In this document: positions 49,075-61,560 of the stretch, in pieces
How the letters are laid out: every line of letters starts with the position of its first letter
How positions within the stretch are numbered: the stretch's first letter is position 1
From: Polytrichum commune
Taxonomy: Eukaryota > Streptophyta > Polytrichopsida > Polytrichales > Polytrichaceae
Direction: 5' to 3'
Assembly (NCBI GenBank): GCA_950295325.1
Contig: OX485807.1
Coordinates: 2,978,501-3,042,500 of the forward strand
DNA: 64,000 nt
The notes under the pieces: generated by a model
Seen by the model: the letters and a program-made list of their open reading frames with translations, nothing else
Database searches by the model: none
What the model was told of the DNA's origin: nothing
Translations under genes and position numbers: made by a program

Positions 49075-49961
49075 GTATCATAGTGACGAAGAAACTTAAT
49101 GCGGGATGGTGTGTGAGTCGTGACACCCCTTGGTCACTCAAGTATGTACCTCAAATTAAACCGCGAGCCCCTTGCCTTGAATACATATATATATATATAT
49201 ATACATATGTCCTTGTCCTCTACTCTACTCTCCGACTTAATAAGAGCTTGGCCTTAGGAGCACCCGAGGAGCGGGGGCGGGCCCCCATCAACTAGTCTCG
49301 TGTAGAAATCTCTGCAAATCTAAAGCGGAGTACTCTTTTAATTCATGTCCCGGCATGAATAAAGAAGAAGGCAGCCTCCCGCTCCTTCCGACTTGAAGAA
49401 GTGCCATTCATCCCCGCCACGTACGCGAGCACTTTGAATGCTCCGGAGTGTTCCCACATTAAGACATCGAAACCCATCTTAACTTCGTGATCGAAGATGA
49501 CGATGTCCTTCCTTCTTTTAGCCCTCGACGACGAAAGCGAAGCTAGACGTGTGCGTGTTATCCGGTCCGAGTACTCTCATCTTCGTGCCCGCTTCTTGTG
49601 GGCTATATAACATATATATGCAAGAGATGATTAGCGAATTCGAATTGTGCCCGTCGCCGTTTGCCAAGCCATAATGTTTGGAGGCATGCCCGCTTTGCTA
49701 GCTCCGCGAAGGCTATGATGAAACACATGATTAGTGGGAGATCATTAGCAAGTTTAAACCGTGTCCCGTCGCCATAATTTTCGGAGGTTAGGGGCTCGTA
49801 TGCATGTCAAATTCATTATGAAAGTGAACGTTTTTGTTTGTGCTTTTTAAGTGGTCATAAACATCTTCCTCTTCCCCTTCTTCCCCCCTCTCGATCATGT
49901 TGATTGTCGGGCCTAGAATGGTTAGCATATGTTGAGCACGATGTCAAGTCTTTTTTAAGCA
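49075..49961. other. GC-richer island of unknown origin
   Basis: From about 49,160 to 49,800 the base composition is richer in G and C and differs from both flanks. It holds an (AT)n tract at 49,186-49,202, then short protein-like frames on both strands, e.g. plus-strand DDESEARRVRVIRSEYSH near 49,540 ending at a TATA-like GGGCTATATAACATA. I cannot name a family. A decayed transposon fragment or LTR is the likeliest source. Confidence 0.3.
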
Positions 49962-50181
49962 CGTCCATTCTTAGATCCACATTGAACCACATACCACTCA
50001 TAATATTATAAGGGGTTGATGTTCTTGTTGTTTTAGAATATTGAAGTATGTCTGCTATATTGGAGTCCTTAAAAGCTTAGAAGCTGAAATACTTTTAAGT
50101 GGACCTAATTTAGTTACTCATCTTAATGGAACACTTATATTTGAGTGATGTGTGGAGAGACTTGAAACTAAGAACATACAC
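49962..50181. repeat. MITE (family G)
   Basis: About 220 bp with inverted ends: CATTCTTAGATCCACATTGA at the left and, complemented, TGTTCTTAGTTTCAAGTC at the right. Inner arms share CCACATACCACTCA and CCACACATCACTCA. A fragment of the same family is at about 11,925-11,980. Non-coding. Confidence 0.55.
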
Positions 50182-51797
50182 CAATAAATTGATAAAATAA
50201 TTATGAACAAATTAATCATATTTATATTGCTATTGATAATTTGTATATGATCAATAAATAAAATATTGATAATAACTCATAATGTATGCTAATTCATGAC
50301 GATATAAGAAATAGTATGGTCTACCTTGTAACAAAGCATAGAAGAGATGGGGAAAAAAAATGAGAGGCATGCATTCAAAACAAGGATGGGCTCATCGTTT
50401 GGTAAAAAAAATTAGCTAGCATTGGGGGTATAGGTGAGTTAATATCTCTTCACAAAAGCAAGCTAATCAACTTCTAGTTGGACAACTTTTATTTTAACTA
50501 GGTGGTGCAGACGTGAGAGTAATTAGCTCTCCTATAGGTCAACTTCCTCATATGTTGTCTAATTTTCACTGGACAATGCATGCACAATATAACAAGTTCG
50601 AATGGTCGCTTACTCCAAACAAAGCCTTAACTGGGAAGTACAAATGAACCCTAACTTAAGTCCCAAGGATACCAAAAAAACACTAAATCACTTACTATTA
50701 TTAAATCATGCAATGCTATAACTATTTACTACATGCCTTGTTTTCTTTTGGGCCCATGAACGCCAAATGGATGATTTGGAAATGATAGAACATGCGCATC
50801 TTTCTTTCCTTGGCAAGTGGCAGTAGCGATGTTTGTTTGGTTTGGTGAAGGAGGTTCCGGTGTTTGAGGGTGTGGACGAGGTACATGAACTTGAGGACAT
50901 GAGGCACTTCAAATCGAGGTGGCAGTGCTAATAAATATATATATTTAAGAACAGGTACATGCGGAGTGAATGTGTACTGATAAGGTTATAATGAGCTAAT
51001 AATACCACATTTATCATTATACTCGTCTGTCATGTACCCCGCCACTTTATACAGCCCCGAGAACATGCCGCTCCTTTAAGTTATTAGCCTAAGTTAGCTC
51101 ACCCAAATTTGCAATTGAAAAAGCGCCGCTCCCGAAACCGAGTTTGGTACCTAGGCAAGCCCAAGGTTGAAAGAACTTCCGGCCTTCGGGGAGCTTGCTT
51201 GATTACCAAGGGGAGTTTTGAAATGACCATTTCATTCATCGTGTGAGTTTGAGGAAGCAATCTTTGGTGAGAGGATATTGTTACATCTCTTCCATCTCAA
51301 CACAATGAAAAAAACACTTCACTCAATTAATATGCAATGTATATGTATGTTACAACTTAAGTTGATCGATGTTGGATTTAGATTCCAAAACCCCTCGTAA
51401 ATCTCAAGAAGTTTTCATGTTCAACTTCCATGTGTCCAGGAGAAAACAAGCATACTTGAGAATAAATGGACACACAGTCCGGAGAACTCACTGGATGACC
51501 CAAAATATATATATATATATATATCCCTTTCCATATGAAAGTGTGCACTGCGATTTTCATGATAGCTAAAATCGGAGGACAACATGCTTGTATCTTGGAA
51601 GGTTGAGGTTTGAGGAGGGTGTCTTGACTGCCCCTATTCCGTAACCCACATTCTGAATTTTGATTTGAGGCGTAAATCTTGATTTCCATAAACACGTTGT
51701 ATTTTGCACTAACCTATTTCATGATGCCATATTCTTGTTGTTCAAACATTACCCAAGTTTTCATAAATCTTGGAATTTAATTAAGTTTTTAATAATC
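50182..51797. other. Intergenic AT-rich DNA
   Basis: No gene. An (AT)n tract at 51,504-51,523. Open frames at 50,706-50,912 and 51,369-51,695 show no domain. Confidence 0.45.
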
Positions 51798-51800
51798 TTA

Positions 51801-52504
51801 GGGCCACTTTATACTCGGGGTTGGATCAAGGGCCGGCTTGAATTCTAAGGATTTAACCAATAGGATTGTTCGGTTTTATTAAATCCGGTCCAAGGGCTTT
51901 ATACTAGGGTTAGGCCCAAACATTAGTCGTCCTATGTGGCAACCTAGGTGGCAAATTTTTGGCACCAAATCTTCATGCCGGCTTGTAATAATCGGGATGA
52001 GGTTCACCTTAGCTCAAACTCTTAACATGAGCCGGATTGGGCTCATCCATTGGACAATAAACATCTCTACCGTCGACTCATGGAAGGTCAATCCTCTTCA
52101 CCAAACTTGCATGTCGAGACCATCGGGACCTGAAATCAAGCTCATCACTTTACATGTGACAAAGGTTGGACCATATTGATAGTAAAGAAATCTGATAAAG
52201 TTGGGCCATATTGAGGGTTTAATGCTTGAGAATTGGGTTAGTGTTTGGGATGGCCCCATGCTGTGTATAACAGTCACCCTTGGGATAAATAACTCTTTCA
52301 TCGACCCAACTTATGATTACAAGCCCCAGGTCTCACCTCCAAAAAGTGTTGCCATGTAGGCGTCCATGTCATACTTGGGGCTTAGGTCTTGGGAGCCGTG
52401 TGAAGTGGTAAGTCCCAACTTGCATGCTCTCAACGGCTGAGATTGCACGGATCGAACTCGAGTGACTTGGAACTTAAGACATGGGACCGCATGTGAACCG
52501 GCAC
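51801..52504. repeat. Tourist-like MITE (family H)
   Basis: 704 bp between TTA (51,798-51,800) and TTA (52,505-52,507). Left end GGGCCACTTTATACTCGG; right, complemented, GTGCCGGTTCACATGCGG. Its right half matches the fragment at 53,955-54,182 (CACCTCCAAAAAGTGTTG, GTGTGAAGTGGTAAG). No coding capacity. Confidence 0.6.
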
Positions 52505-52771
52505 TTAATATGTGACCTTTTAACTTTTTAAGGAGGATAACTCCACCTACTCTACCTATTTGGAGGCCATAAAGTGGGGCTAGGCAGCGTGGTGGGAAGT
52601 TAGGTGGACAAAGATCTCGAGGTTGCCAAAAAGTTTGTGTTTAAACTCTAGCAATACCCAGTGTCAAAAAGTGGGGACAAGTATCCTGCTCTCAGATGCC
52701 ACCATCCACGTCACCATCCACGTGGCACCTGCGCCCTAAGGGCCCAAACCCTCGCCTGGTTCTTCCTATCT

Positions 52772-53108
52772 ACACCCTAACCTCCCTAATATCACGCCTG
52801 TGGCTTCCAAGTGCACCTGATATTAAGGAGTCGGCAGTGTTAACATAGATGAGTGATAATAGAGAACTGGTGTGGTGTGTGTGACATTATGGAATAACAC
52901 AAAGTCAACATTGCAAGAATGACAATGATGACATTGTGATATGTGTGAGCGTGTGCTTTGAATTCTTTGACGGATTATTTGAATGTCCAAAACAAGGAAA
53001 TGTGATCATAATGAGGGTTGTTTCAATTGAGCACATATGGTCCCTATGATTTGGGGATATAAGAGAGGGTTGAGATTACAAAGGGTGACATTATGGAGGT
53101 TAGGGTGT
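52772..53108. repeat. MITE (family C), full length
   Basis: 337 bp bounded by the perfect inverted repeat ACACCCTAACCTCC. The interior matches the copy at 27,848-28,200 throughout, with indels. Non-coding. Confidence 0.75.
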
Positions 53109-53954
53109 GTTTTAAATCTTCGTGAAATTGGTTATTTGAAAGATGCCCGTTTTTCTATCATTAAACATAACCCAACCCCATCTCATGGTTGACATCAAAG
53201 ATATTTGGGAATGGGGAAAATCTAGAGAATTAAGAGCTATGACCATGGAATTGTGAGGGCCCTTGATTCTCATCCAAAGGCCATACCATTGACATGGTCT
53301 GTTGAAATTCCTCTGAGAGGTGGACCTAATGCAAGTTCCAACATATCTTGGATCCTTATTTATAGTATGTCATGTCCCACTAACAAGTTGCAAACTCATA
53401 CTTCAACTAAATACTTTAAACCCAAATTTTGAAGCTAAATATGTGAAAGCAAGACACTTAGAAATGTCATCAAACTTTGTTAATTGGTATTGAAGTATAT
53501 CTAGACATGTTGTCAAAATTTGGACTTTTAGGTTGCCTCAATTCTATACAAATCCGTCAATACACTTATGATATACATAAATTTCATGGGAGTTATGTGA
53601 ATACTTTATGACTACTTGGATGTTATGCTATTGAAATATGCGTAATAAAAAATAAATGTTTGTTTTTAAAACTTCAATCTATATAATTGAATGCTGAATA
53701 GTGAAAATCACAATAAAATTTATTGCTATAATTTCATTATAATAAAATATGCATATTCTATTGTAAGATCTTACCATACAAATCCTATCGGAGGATATGA
53801 CAATAGAATTCAATATGTTATCATTATAGTCTTGGACTTGGTCCATGTTTACTTTAATACCAATTCGGGGCCTCAAGAAAACATTAAAGAGTACGAAGTA
53901 TATTTATTGAAGTTCTATCTTGATTTTTTAATGTACAATAATTATCGAGACTTG
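53109..53954. other. Intergenic AT-rich DNA
   Basis: Very AT-rich from 53,600 on. No gene or element recognised; frames at 53,679-53,960 on both strands overlap and are low complexity. Confidence 0.45.
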
Positions 53955-54182
53955 TGTTGAGAGTTGGGTCCAATTCTTTGCCCAACCCAACTCTTAACAC
54001 AAGTCCCAATTCTCACCTCCAAAAAGTGTTGTCATGTAGGCATCCACTTACTTGAGGCTTAGGACTCAAGCCTTTGTGTGAAGTGGTAAGGCTCAACCTA
54101 CATGCTCTCAATGGTTGAGATTGCATGGATTGACCTCAAGTGACTTGAGACTCAGGACTTGGGAGCCCATGTCAACTGGCCC
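53955..54182. repeat. MITE (family H) fragment, left part missing
   Basis: Matches the right half of the element at 51,801-52,504 and ends in GGCCC followed by TAG; complemented, the end reads GGGCCAGTTGACATGGG. At its left edge a 13-bp inverted repeat (GAGAGTTGGGT / ACCCAACTCTT) flanks about 17 bases. Confidence 0.55.
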
Positions 54183-55168
54183 TAGAAGCAAGCCCATGCA
54201 TTGCCATATACGTACTTACATACATTCATTATGGATGAAAATGGGTCTAATTAAGCTTGGAAGTTTGGCGAAAGGTTTCCCACGCATTGCCACAACCACA
54301 TTTGACTATGGAGAGTCGATCTAATCATCCATTCCCCCCTCCCTCCCCAACAACAAAGCGAGCTCATTTCTTGTCATCACAAACTCTCAACAAACATAAC
54401 GAGACGAACTACCAATGTCCTTATCCATGGGTCCTTGCCTTTCCACATATAGGTGCTTGATTTACCTAAAATAATACAAGACACTTCAATTGATGAGCTC
54501 TTTACCATACAACTTCACGACGTTACAACAAGAATGAACCCCCTTTTTATTTATTTTTCTCTTAATCTAGAGAGCCCTTGGCAGTGGGGCAAGCTCTAAC
54601 AGACATGGGCCAAGCGCTTGACCTAAGCGATTGAATGTGGCCGTGATGAGTATGTTGTGAAGGTGCATGCGCACGTTAAAAATGGAACGAGACCGCAATA
54701 CCCAACTTGAGAGGGCAAAGATTCAGGAACCCCACTCATATTGAATGGGATAATTTGAAATGGATTCTCAACCCCACATTAAGCCGAGTAACGACATTAT
54801 TACGCATTCATTCGTTTGCAAAAACGCAAGCCTGCCCGCCCGCCCCAAGGAACGGAGATATGGATATATATGGCCTTGGGTGGGGAAGGGAAATGCATTG
54901 GCCTGGCCTTCACGAAGCAATAAATGGTGGGACGCGGGACAATTTATGGACACAGATATGGCGAGCGGTGGCCTCGCTCTTTTAGTATCTGCACACATGA
55001 CTTAAGGGATACCATGTCAGCGTGATGGGAAAGCTGGCCTAACTTCTTATCTAAAGAGCATTGATGGACGTGGTACTTGCGAGTACACATAAGGATTGGG
55101 AGTGAATCGCTGACCATCATCGCGCATGTGCCGTGCTGTCATTCACAGATTTGCAATATGTCAGACAT

Positions 55169-55201
<33 letters not shown>

Positions 55202-56328
55202 CCACTTTGATCCTCCACCTCCATCATCACTGGTAACTCGATCGTCACACAGGTGAAGGTGAACTCTGTGCAGGTGGCCGGGGTTTACACGAGTTGGGTC
55301 AAATGTGAGCGCCAAGTCTCAGGATTTAGAGACACATGTACAATCCACCAAAGTTTCGAGACTGAGGAGGAGGAAGCAATGGGGGCTTCTCCATGGGGAT
55401 TGCACTCGACACTGGATTGAAGTCTAATCCCTCTTTCCAATATGCTCAGACTGTGAGTCGAGATTGCACCTACACAATTGCAGGTTCTCGAGACCTTCTT
55501 GACCTCGATTTTATACGAACTGATTGGGTGCGAAGGGCTTAGTAATAAACTGAATGTTGCTAATATTGTCACAGCGTAGGACCTTGCCCTCCAACCTGTA
55601 AGCTCATCAAGTGATCTTCAGAAGTAGATTTTTTTTTAATTTTTTTTTTTAAGCAGCTTTTGGTAGAATGAGATACTCAGCCTGCCTCAGTGGAAGATAA
55701 AAGCTAATGTGGGGGTGAAGCTTGCTAGAACCAAGCCTATTGGGGCAGAACCAAACTTGTACAAAATACATGAGGTAAATTGTTGGGGGTTGACTTCTCC
55801 TGCCCAGTCAGCATCCGTAAATTCACATAATCCACCTGCGTCCTCAGCCGGATACGAGATTCCATCAATGAAGCGTGCCTTTCAGGTTTTTACTGCAAAA
55901 TAGTTTTTTGTTTTTGGTTTGTTGCCGGTACATGCGCCAACTGAGGAATCAGTGTGTAGGTTTGACAAATTTCATTTGACGTTCAACTTTAAATCCAAAG
56001 TGTCACGTGACGTTTTCAAAAGCAAAAACGAATATCGACTGACATTTACGTTTTCTTCTAAAATGTCACCTCAATGTCACATGCCTAGTAGTACGTGTCA
56101 TTTCAATTTTTAAAGCGTCACACTATCGGAACATGACCCAGTAGTACCATAGATGAAGATACCGTAGAGGGTTCATTGTTTTATCTTTACATGTGCCAGA
56201 ATGTAGTTCCCATGTGGGATACAAGTTGGTTGTGACGAATGTGAGCATGACACGTGGTAATTTTTTGAGGGAAAATAATCATTTTGTGTCGGAATAGAGA
56301 ACCCTCTACAATAACCTGGTAGAGAGTC
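54183..56328. other. Intergenic DNA
   Basis: No gene. A (GA)n microsatellite is at 55,169-55,196. 55.2-55.9 kb is less AT-rich and has 64-95-codon frames on both strands (55,285-55,572 minus; 55,709-55,903 plus) without domain or splice support. Confidence 0.4.
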
Positions 56329-56331
56329 TAA

Positions 56332-56891
56332 GGGCCACTTCACACATGAGCCAAGAGCCGTGACCTTGTAATGGTGAGGACCCTTGACTCTCATCCAAAG
56401 GCATGGGTGTTGGGAAAGTCATTTTATGTAGTCTTTGGTCCTCAAGCATAGTGTGAAGTGAGAATGAACCATGTTGCAGGACCATTGCATATTTTGTTGG
56501 CGGAAAAAGAGGGGAGGATTTGGTTTAATATAATATGTCTCCAAGTTTATCAATTTAAGATAACTACTTGGTGGTGTTTGTTTGTCTTGGAATCTGCCAT
56601 GCAGTCTGTCTTGCTGGAAAAAATATTAAAAAAGTCATGGTCTCCCGAAATTTGCGTCAAGTCCACCTCTTGGAGGTGGGTCTGACGCAAATTCCGGTAG
56701 ACCATGCACCCTTATCCACAACTAGCCATGTAGGACTCCATGTAGACTTTTCATCCACGAACTTTTCTTTGGGCCTTTAGGCCTTCACCTCCTAGTGTGA
56801 AGTGAACTTGGACGGTCTCCGCCTTTTCGACCAATGAGAGCTCTTACATTGCCATGGTCAAGGGCCTTCAGCCTTGTGTGTGAAGTGGCCC
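56332..56891. repeat. Tourist-like MITE (family E variant)
   Basis: 560 bp, preceded by TAA and followed by TCA. Ends GGGCCACTTCACACATGAG and, complemented, GGGCCACTTCACACACAAG. The first ~230 bp match the element at the end of the window (63,725 on), including GTTGGCGGAAAAAGAGGGG. Non-coding. Confidence 0.75.
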
Positions 56892-57564
56892 TCAATCGGT
56901 AGTAGACGCAATAAAGGTAGCATCATCCGGGTAATGTCACAAAACCAACAATACGGTAGGATAACATGAAAAGAGAATGGCGTGGTGCCAAGTAAGAATG
57001 CCCGATTCTACCAAGAATTGAATACATTATTTAACACATGGGAATAGAAGTGGCCCAAATGCGGGTTGTCTGGTGGGGAATCTCTTGTTTTAATGAGACT
57101 ATATCCTATATGTGTTTCATCAAACACAATATCTCTACTTCTATGAGTTTTCCTGGTTATTCGGTCGAAGACCCTGCATCCTGTACTCTTAGGGTCATAG
57201 CCGAGGGAAAAAAAAAAAAACACTTTATAGTTTTGCTTTCAAGTTTTGACTGAATCTTTTTCAGAATATGGAGGTAAGCTGTTGGACTAAATACTCATAG
57301 GTGGTCTACACGTGATTTTCGTTTGGAGTTTTTTTTGATATGGTGTCATTCCTGTATTCGCTGGGGTTGGACTAACGTTCACTAAATATTTTACAATATT
57401 TATGGCTTTTGTCCATAGGAATCTAGGAAGTTTGCTGGATGCATCCATAGATCTTGCTCTTTCAACTAGGGCTCTATTTCAACTAGGGCTTAATTACCCC
57501 ATTCTGCTATGGTGTGGAGGCCATCGTCAGTTGATGAGTAATACCATTACCAATGAGACACTTA
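56892..57564. other. Intergenic DNA
   Basis: No gene or repeat recognised; a poly-A tract is at 57,209-57,221. Confidence 0.4.
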
Positions 57565-57713
57565 GGGGCTGTTTACATTGTGGACCATGAAGTCGTCCCA
57601 TGTCAGATGGCATTTTCCCATGGTCACACTTTAGGGTGACATTTCTATGGTCTGATTTCTAGAAGATTCATTTTTAAAGTCTTTAGGTCCGTCCGTGACT
57701 AGGTGTGAACTGA
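57565..57713. repeat. MITE (family D), short form
   Basis: Begins GGGGCTGTTTACATTGTGG and ends, complemented, near CAGTTCACACCTAGTCACGG. Its interior matches the inverted right part of the element at 33,529-34,068. It abuts a family E MITE, the same neighbour arrangement as at 34 kb. Confidence 0.5.
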
Positions 57714-58215
57714 GGGTCACTTCACACATGAGCCAAGAGCCGTGACCATGAAATTGTGGGAGCCCAAAAGAAAGTGTTCAAAGGTTGTCCCAAGGCACCT
57801 CCAAAATCGTGTAGTGTGGTCATGGATCCTCAAGTGTAGTGTGAAGTCATATGTGACTGGGCCCGCAACCAAATGCTATTTCAATGAAATTCTATTCTAT
57901 TCATGCGGGTCCTCAAACATGATAAAATAGAATGAACCAATGGTTGTGAGCGTTCAGAGTGCCATGGTCTCCCGGTTTGGTGTTAGGCCTACCTCCAAGA
58001 GGTGATTTTTGAAATTATCCAAGTGACCATGAAACATGACCCATTTGATGCCATGTAGGAATCCATGTAGACTTTAAATCCATCTTGCATTCACATACTC
58101 CGTTTGTCCCTCAAGCATAGTGTGAAGCGAACTTGGACCGGCTCCGCCTTTTCCACCAATGGGAGTGTTTGAAGTGTAATGATCATGGGCTCTCAGTCTC
58201 GTGTGTGAAGTGGCC
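57714..58215. repeat. Tourist-like MITE (family E)
   Basis: About 502 bp; ends GGGTCACTTCACACATGAG and, complemented, GGCCACTTCACACACGAG. Same orientation as, and similar along its length to, the copy at 34,069-34,542. Non-coding. Confidence 0.75.
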
Positions 58216-58640
58216 TTGAACATGGACCAAGAGAAGTGACCATGCACTAAAAAGTGGATGTGCTGATTTTTTTTAATATATGTCTAAAAATGATAGTTTT
58301 GGGAATTTTCTTCATGTTTAACCTTCTCCCCTTTCTTTCCTTGTAAGTATGGAAAACATCTGGTAAAAATAAAACATACAAATTATAAAATAAATAAAAC
58401 GGCATTTCTTTTGCGATGGTCTCTTGACATTTGCAACGAGAGAACTTCTTTTGCCTCTCCTACTGCAAGACCTGTTGGTTTGTGACAATGGATAATGTAG
58501 GCCTGAAAGTAGGCTTTTTGGAGACCTCAAGTTCCATAGTCACTCTTACATATTTTTTCTTGATGTAAACCGAAGTGATCCCAAGATGAGTTCAACGGCC
58601 AATCACATATTTTAGAACATCAAGGGATGACTTCATGAAC
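58216..58640. repeat. MITE (family D) internal segment, inverted copy
   Basis: Read on the minus strand, this matches 33,570-33,950 along its length (e.g. CGGTTTACATCAAG, AAGAGTGAC, TGGTTC/TGGTCACT). It abuts the integrase end of the Ty1/copia relic, so it was probably inserted into that element. Confidence 0.6.
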
Positions 58641-58907
58641 CATGATGTAAACATCCCATGAAAATTTGTACTCAACAGGATGAATATTTGCCTCCCATAT
58701 CTGTATGCAGTACACTACTAGTATTCTATTTTCTGTTTCTTTTTCTGTGTGAGCTTTAAGTTCTAGTAACTTGTTGAATGATTCATCCTCGCTTTTCATG
58801 CAGTATATGAAGTGCTTCCAAGAATAGTCATATGTAAACACAATGAAATATTTTGATCCACATAAGGATGGAGTTCTAAGAGGTCCTACTAGATCTGAGT
58901 AGACTAA

Positions 58908-59280
58908 GGGTGAGTTTCCATGTAGGCCGCTAACCCATTAGATTCTAGATAATATTGGGTTGGAGGTGTTCGCATGTAGTTAAGCACAACCTGTCAACCA
59001 ACCACATTTTGACGGTCCACTAGAATGTGGAGGGCGATGGACATGGGCCATTGGACTTCCATGCGCCCACTAAAAAATATTCAAATTACAAGTGCGAGTC
59101 ACCGAAGGAATAAGACTAGTTGAGAACTCAAGAGAACCGATGCTAGTCTAGAACTCTAACCCTGATAACTAGGAAGAAGAGGACAAACCCCACCCCACTA
59201 GATTCCTTCTACATTTGTGCGGGTTTGTCCTAATTCACACCAGAATATGGTGGACAAGTGGCCTACATGGAAACTAACCC
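58908..59280. repeat. Tourist-like MITE (family I), copy 1 of a tandem pair
   Basis: 373 bp preceded by TAA (58,905-58,907). Ends GGGTGAGTTTCCATGTAGG and, complemented, GGGTTAGTTTCCATGTAGG. It is followed by TTA and directly by copy 2. Inserted in the copia relic. Confidence 0.8.
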
Positions 59281-59283
59281 TTA

Positions 59284-59666
59284 GGGCTAGTTTTCATGTA
59301 GACTGCTCACCCACTAGATTCTATATAATAATGGGTTGGAGGTGGTCACGTGTAGTTAAGCACAAGCTGCCAATCCACCTACTAATCTCCTCCTCCCGGT
59401 TATCAAAGATGGATTTCTAGACCATCATTGGTTATCTTGAGTCTTCAACCGGTCTTTAACCGGTCTTCAATCATGTGGTGATCATCACTTGTAGCTTAAA
59501 GGTTCTTTAGTGGTCGCATGAAAGTCTAGTGGCCCGTGTCCACCACCCTCCACATTCTAATAGACCGCTAGAATGCGGTTTGGATGGTGGCTTGAACTTA
59601 ACTACATGTGAACACACTATTACCTAGAATCTAGTGGGCAAAAGTGGCCTACATGGAAACTAACCC
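59284..59666. repeat. Tourist-like MITE (family I), copy 2 of a tandem pair
   Basis: 383 bp between TTA (59,281-59,283) and TAA (59,667-59,669). Ends GGGCTAGTTTTCATGTAG and, complemented, GGGTTAGTTTCCATGTAGG. The outer flanks of the pair are both TAA. Confidence 0.8.
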
Positions 59667-60654
59667 TAATTGAAGTGCCTTGTTGGTTGATTATGCAAAG
59701 ATTTCGGAAAACACTCAATGTGTTGTTGGCCTGCCAGACAATCTCCACAAACTTCCCATATGGTGTTGAAGAATGGTGAGCCTCTGACCCGTTCAACATT
59801 CGGAAGATGTTGTAAGCCATAGATACATATTCACTTTTGAGACCATCAATTCATTTGACAAATCACAGTGCCCAACAACTAAAACCTTGTATTATTCACT
59901 ATCCGATATCAAACATTGATGTCCTGTGAACACCACAACGTGGCCCTGATCGGCCAACAAACCCACATACAATAAACTGCTTTTCAAGGCTGGGACATAT
60001 AGAGCTCGATCGCGGCTTATTTCACCAGATCGACACTAAGACTGGTGGATCCAATTGCTCCAACACGGTGGGCACTACCGTCACCAGATTTCACATTGTG
60101 CCGTGATGTAACTCGTGACTACTTCATGCAAGATTATTTAGTTCTCCTGTCACATGATGATGGCTACCTCCAGAGTCCACGTTGGTTTTGGAACTCTTCT
60201 TCGAGGTTTGCTTCAGCATTCCACTCATCTCCTCTGTAACTAACTGTCTCCCTCAACAGAGTTCACATACGATCGGATTTGACAGCCTCTCTTGCAATGT
60301 GTCCGGGACCTCCACGGTTGTAGCAGAAGATCACCTTGGTGCTCTATAATTGCCCTGCTCCAGCTGGGTAGGCGGTGCTTGAATAGGCATGTGGCATGTT
60401 TCCTCGTCCTTGGAGACCTCTTCCCCGTCTACCGTATCCTCTAAACGGAGAAATTGTTACCACATCCCTAAAACAAAGGACGTAGAACCTGTGGATTTTG
60501 AGCTTTCTGGAGCTCTACAGACAAGGCCTCGTCCTAGCCTGATTTCATGTCTCTTACGCTCATACGATGGGTTTCAAAGACTAATAATGGGCCGCCCAAA
60601 CATATTGGTGGTGGGCAACAATGAATGGACGAACTCCGTTCACTGCCGTCAATA

Positions 60655-60960
60655 AGTATGGGCGAGAACCGGGGAGAACCGGCGGTTAGTTACAGATGAA
60701 CTGGTTGAGTTTGAGAAATAACATGGTTGAAGTTCAAGACTTCAGGAGAACTTTGTATCTTAAATTACGAAGATGAACCGGTTGTTTTTGAGAAATAAGA
60801 CCTCACAAAACTTATCAAGTGCTCTAGAGGAATATAGAGAATATACTTCAAATTAATAAAGAAATAACTGAAAGTTCACACAACATGTAACGTTACCAAT
60901 CAGACTTGGAAAGAATAGAATTGTAACCGATCGTGTCAAAAAAATCTCCGTGGACACCTA
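60655..60960. repeat. MITE (family A) fragment, inverted
   Basis: Phrases such as GATGAACTGGTTGAGTTTGA are the reverse complement of 360-440 in the full-length family A element. It lies inside the copia Gag region. Boundaries are approximate. Confidence 0.5.
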
Positions 60961-61560
60961 GTTATAGAGGGATATGAATTCGTGGCCTCTATGTAACTCG
61001 CTCATTGCGAAGGTGAAAACATAGTGAATTATCTTGTAGAACGGAATCATCTTCAGCGAAATTATGTGATAGTATGAAATTACCTCGCGCATCAACGAAC
61101 GAACGAGTGGCAGTACCAATGCGCCCAATCGCTACCACTGCTGTAAAGTGAGTTTAAACTTCGACCTTGCTAGTGGGAGTCGCCGACTGGCCTCACCACC
61201 AACAGGTGTGGGGAGGCTACAACTTACTGTTACTGTCTCAAATGATGGGTTCACCATGTAGGTGACTCTTTGGATCACTGTTTCATAGCTCCTCAATAAT
61301 GTGTTTGAGGATGAGATTGATCAATGTCTTGCATGGTATGGTCTCATCATGTGCCTTGACCATCACTTTTGTGAAGTATGTGTTGATGTCTCCCCCCTCC
61401 TTCATTGCCATGCCATAGAGTTTTGTTGGTTAGCATTCGAATATGTTGTTGATCTCCCTCCAAGAACATGATCTTCAACATTGCTCACGAGTCAACTGGA
61501 TCTTCATATTGATTTACCTGCTCCAAGTAGGTTGTCTCCTATAGACATGGTGAGGCCCGA

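Larger units (their letters stand above)
58640..61560 (-). pseudogene. Ty1/copia retrotransposon relic, interrupted by MITEs
   Basis: Minus strand, in the order of a copia polyprotein. 61,560-61,240 reads like copia Gag (MKEGGDINTYFTKV). 60,450-60,260 has an Arg/Gly-rich tail and a decayed CCHC zinc knuckle. 60,000-59,670 has the end of the protease/GAG-pre-integrase region (LLADQGHVVVFTGHQC, then CGDCLAGQQH). 58,900-58,640 has the start of the integrase core (SDLVGP, DYSWKHFIYCMK). Stops and frameshifts are frequent; reverse transcriptase, RNase H and LTRs are not seen. Insertions at 58,908-59,666 and about 60,655-60,960 break it. The plus-strand frames at 59,217-59,420 and 60,045-60,655 are shadows. 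Confidence 0.75.
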
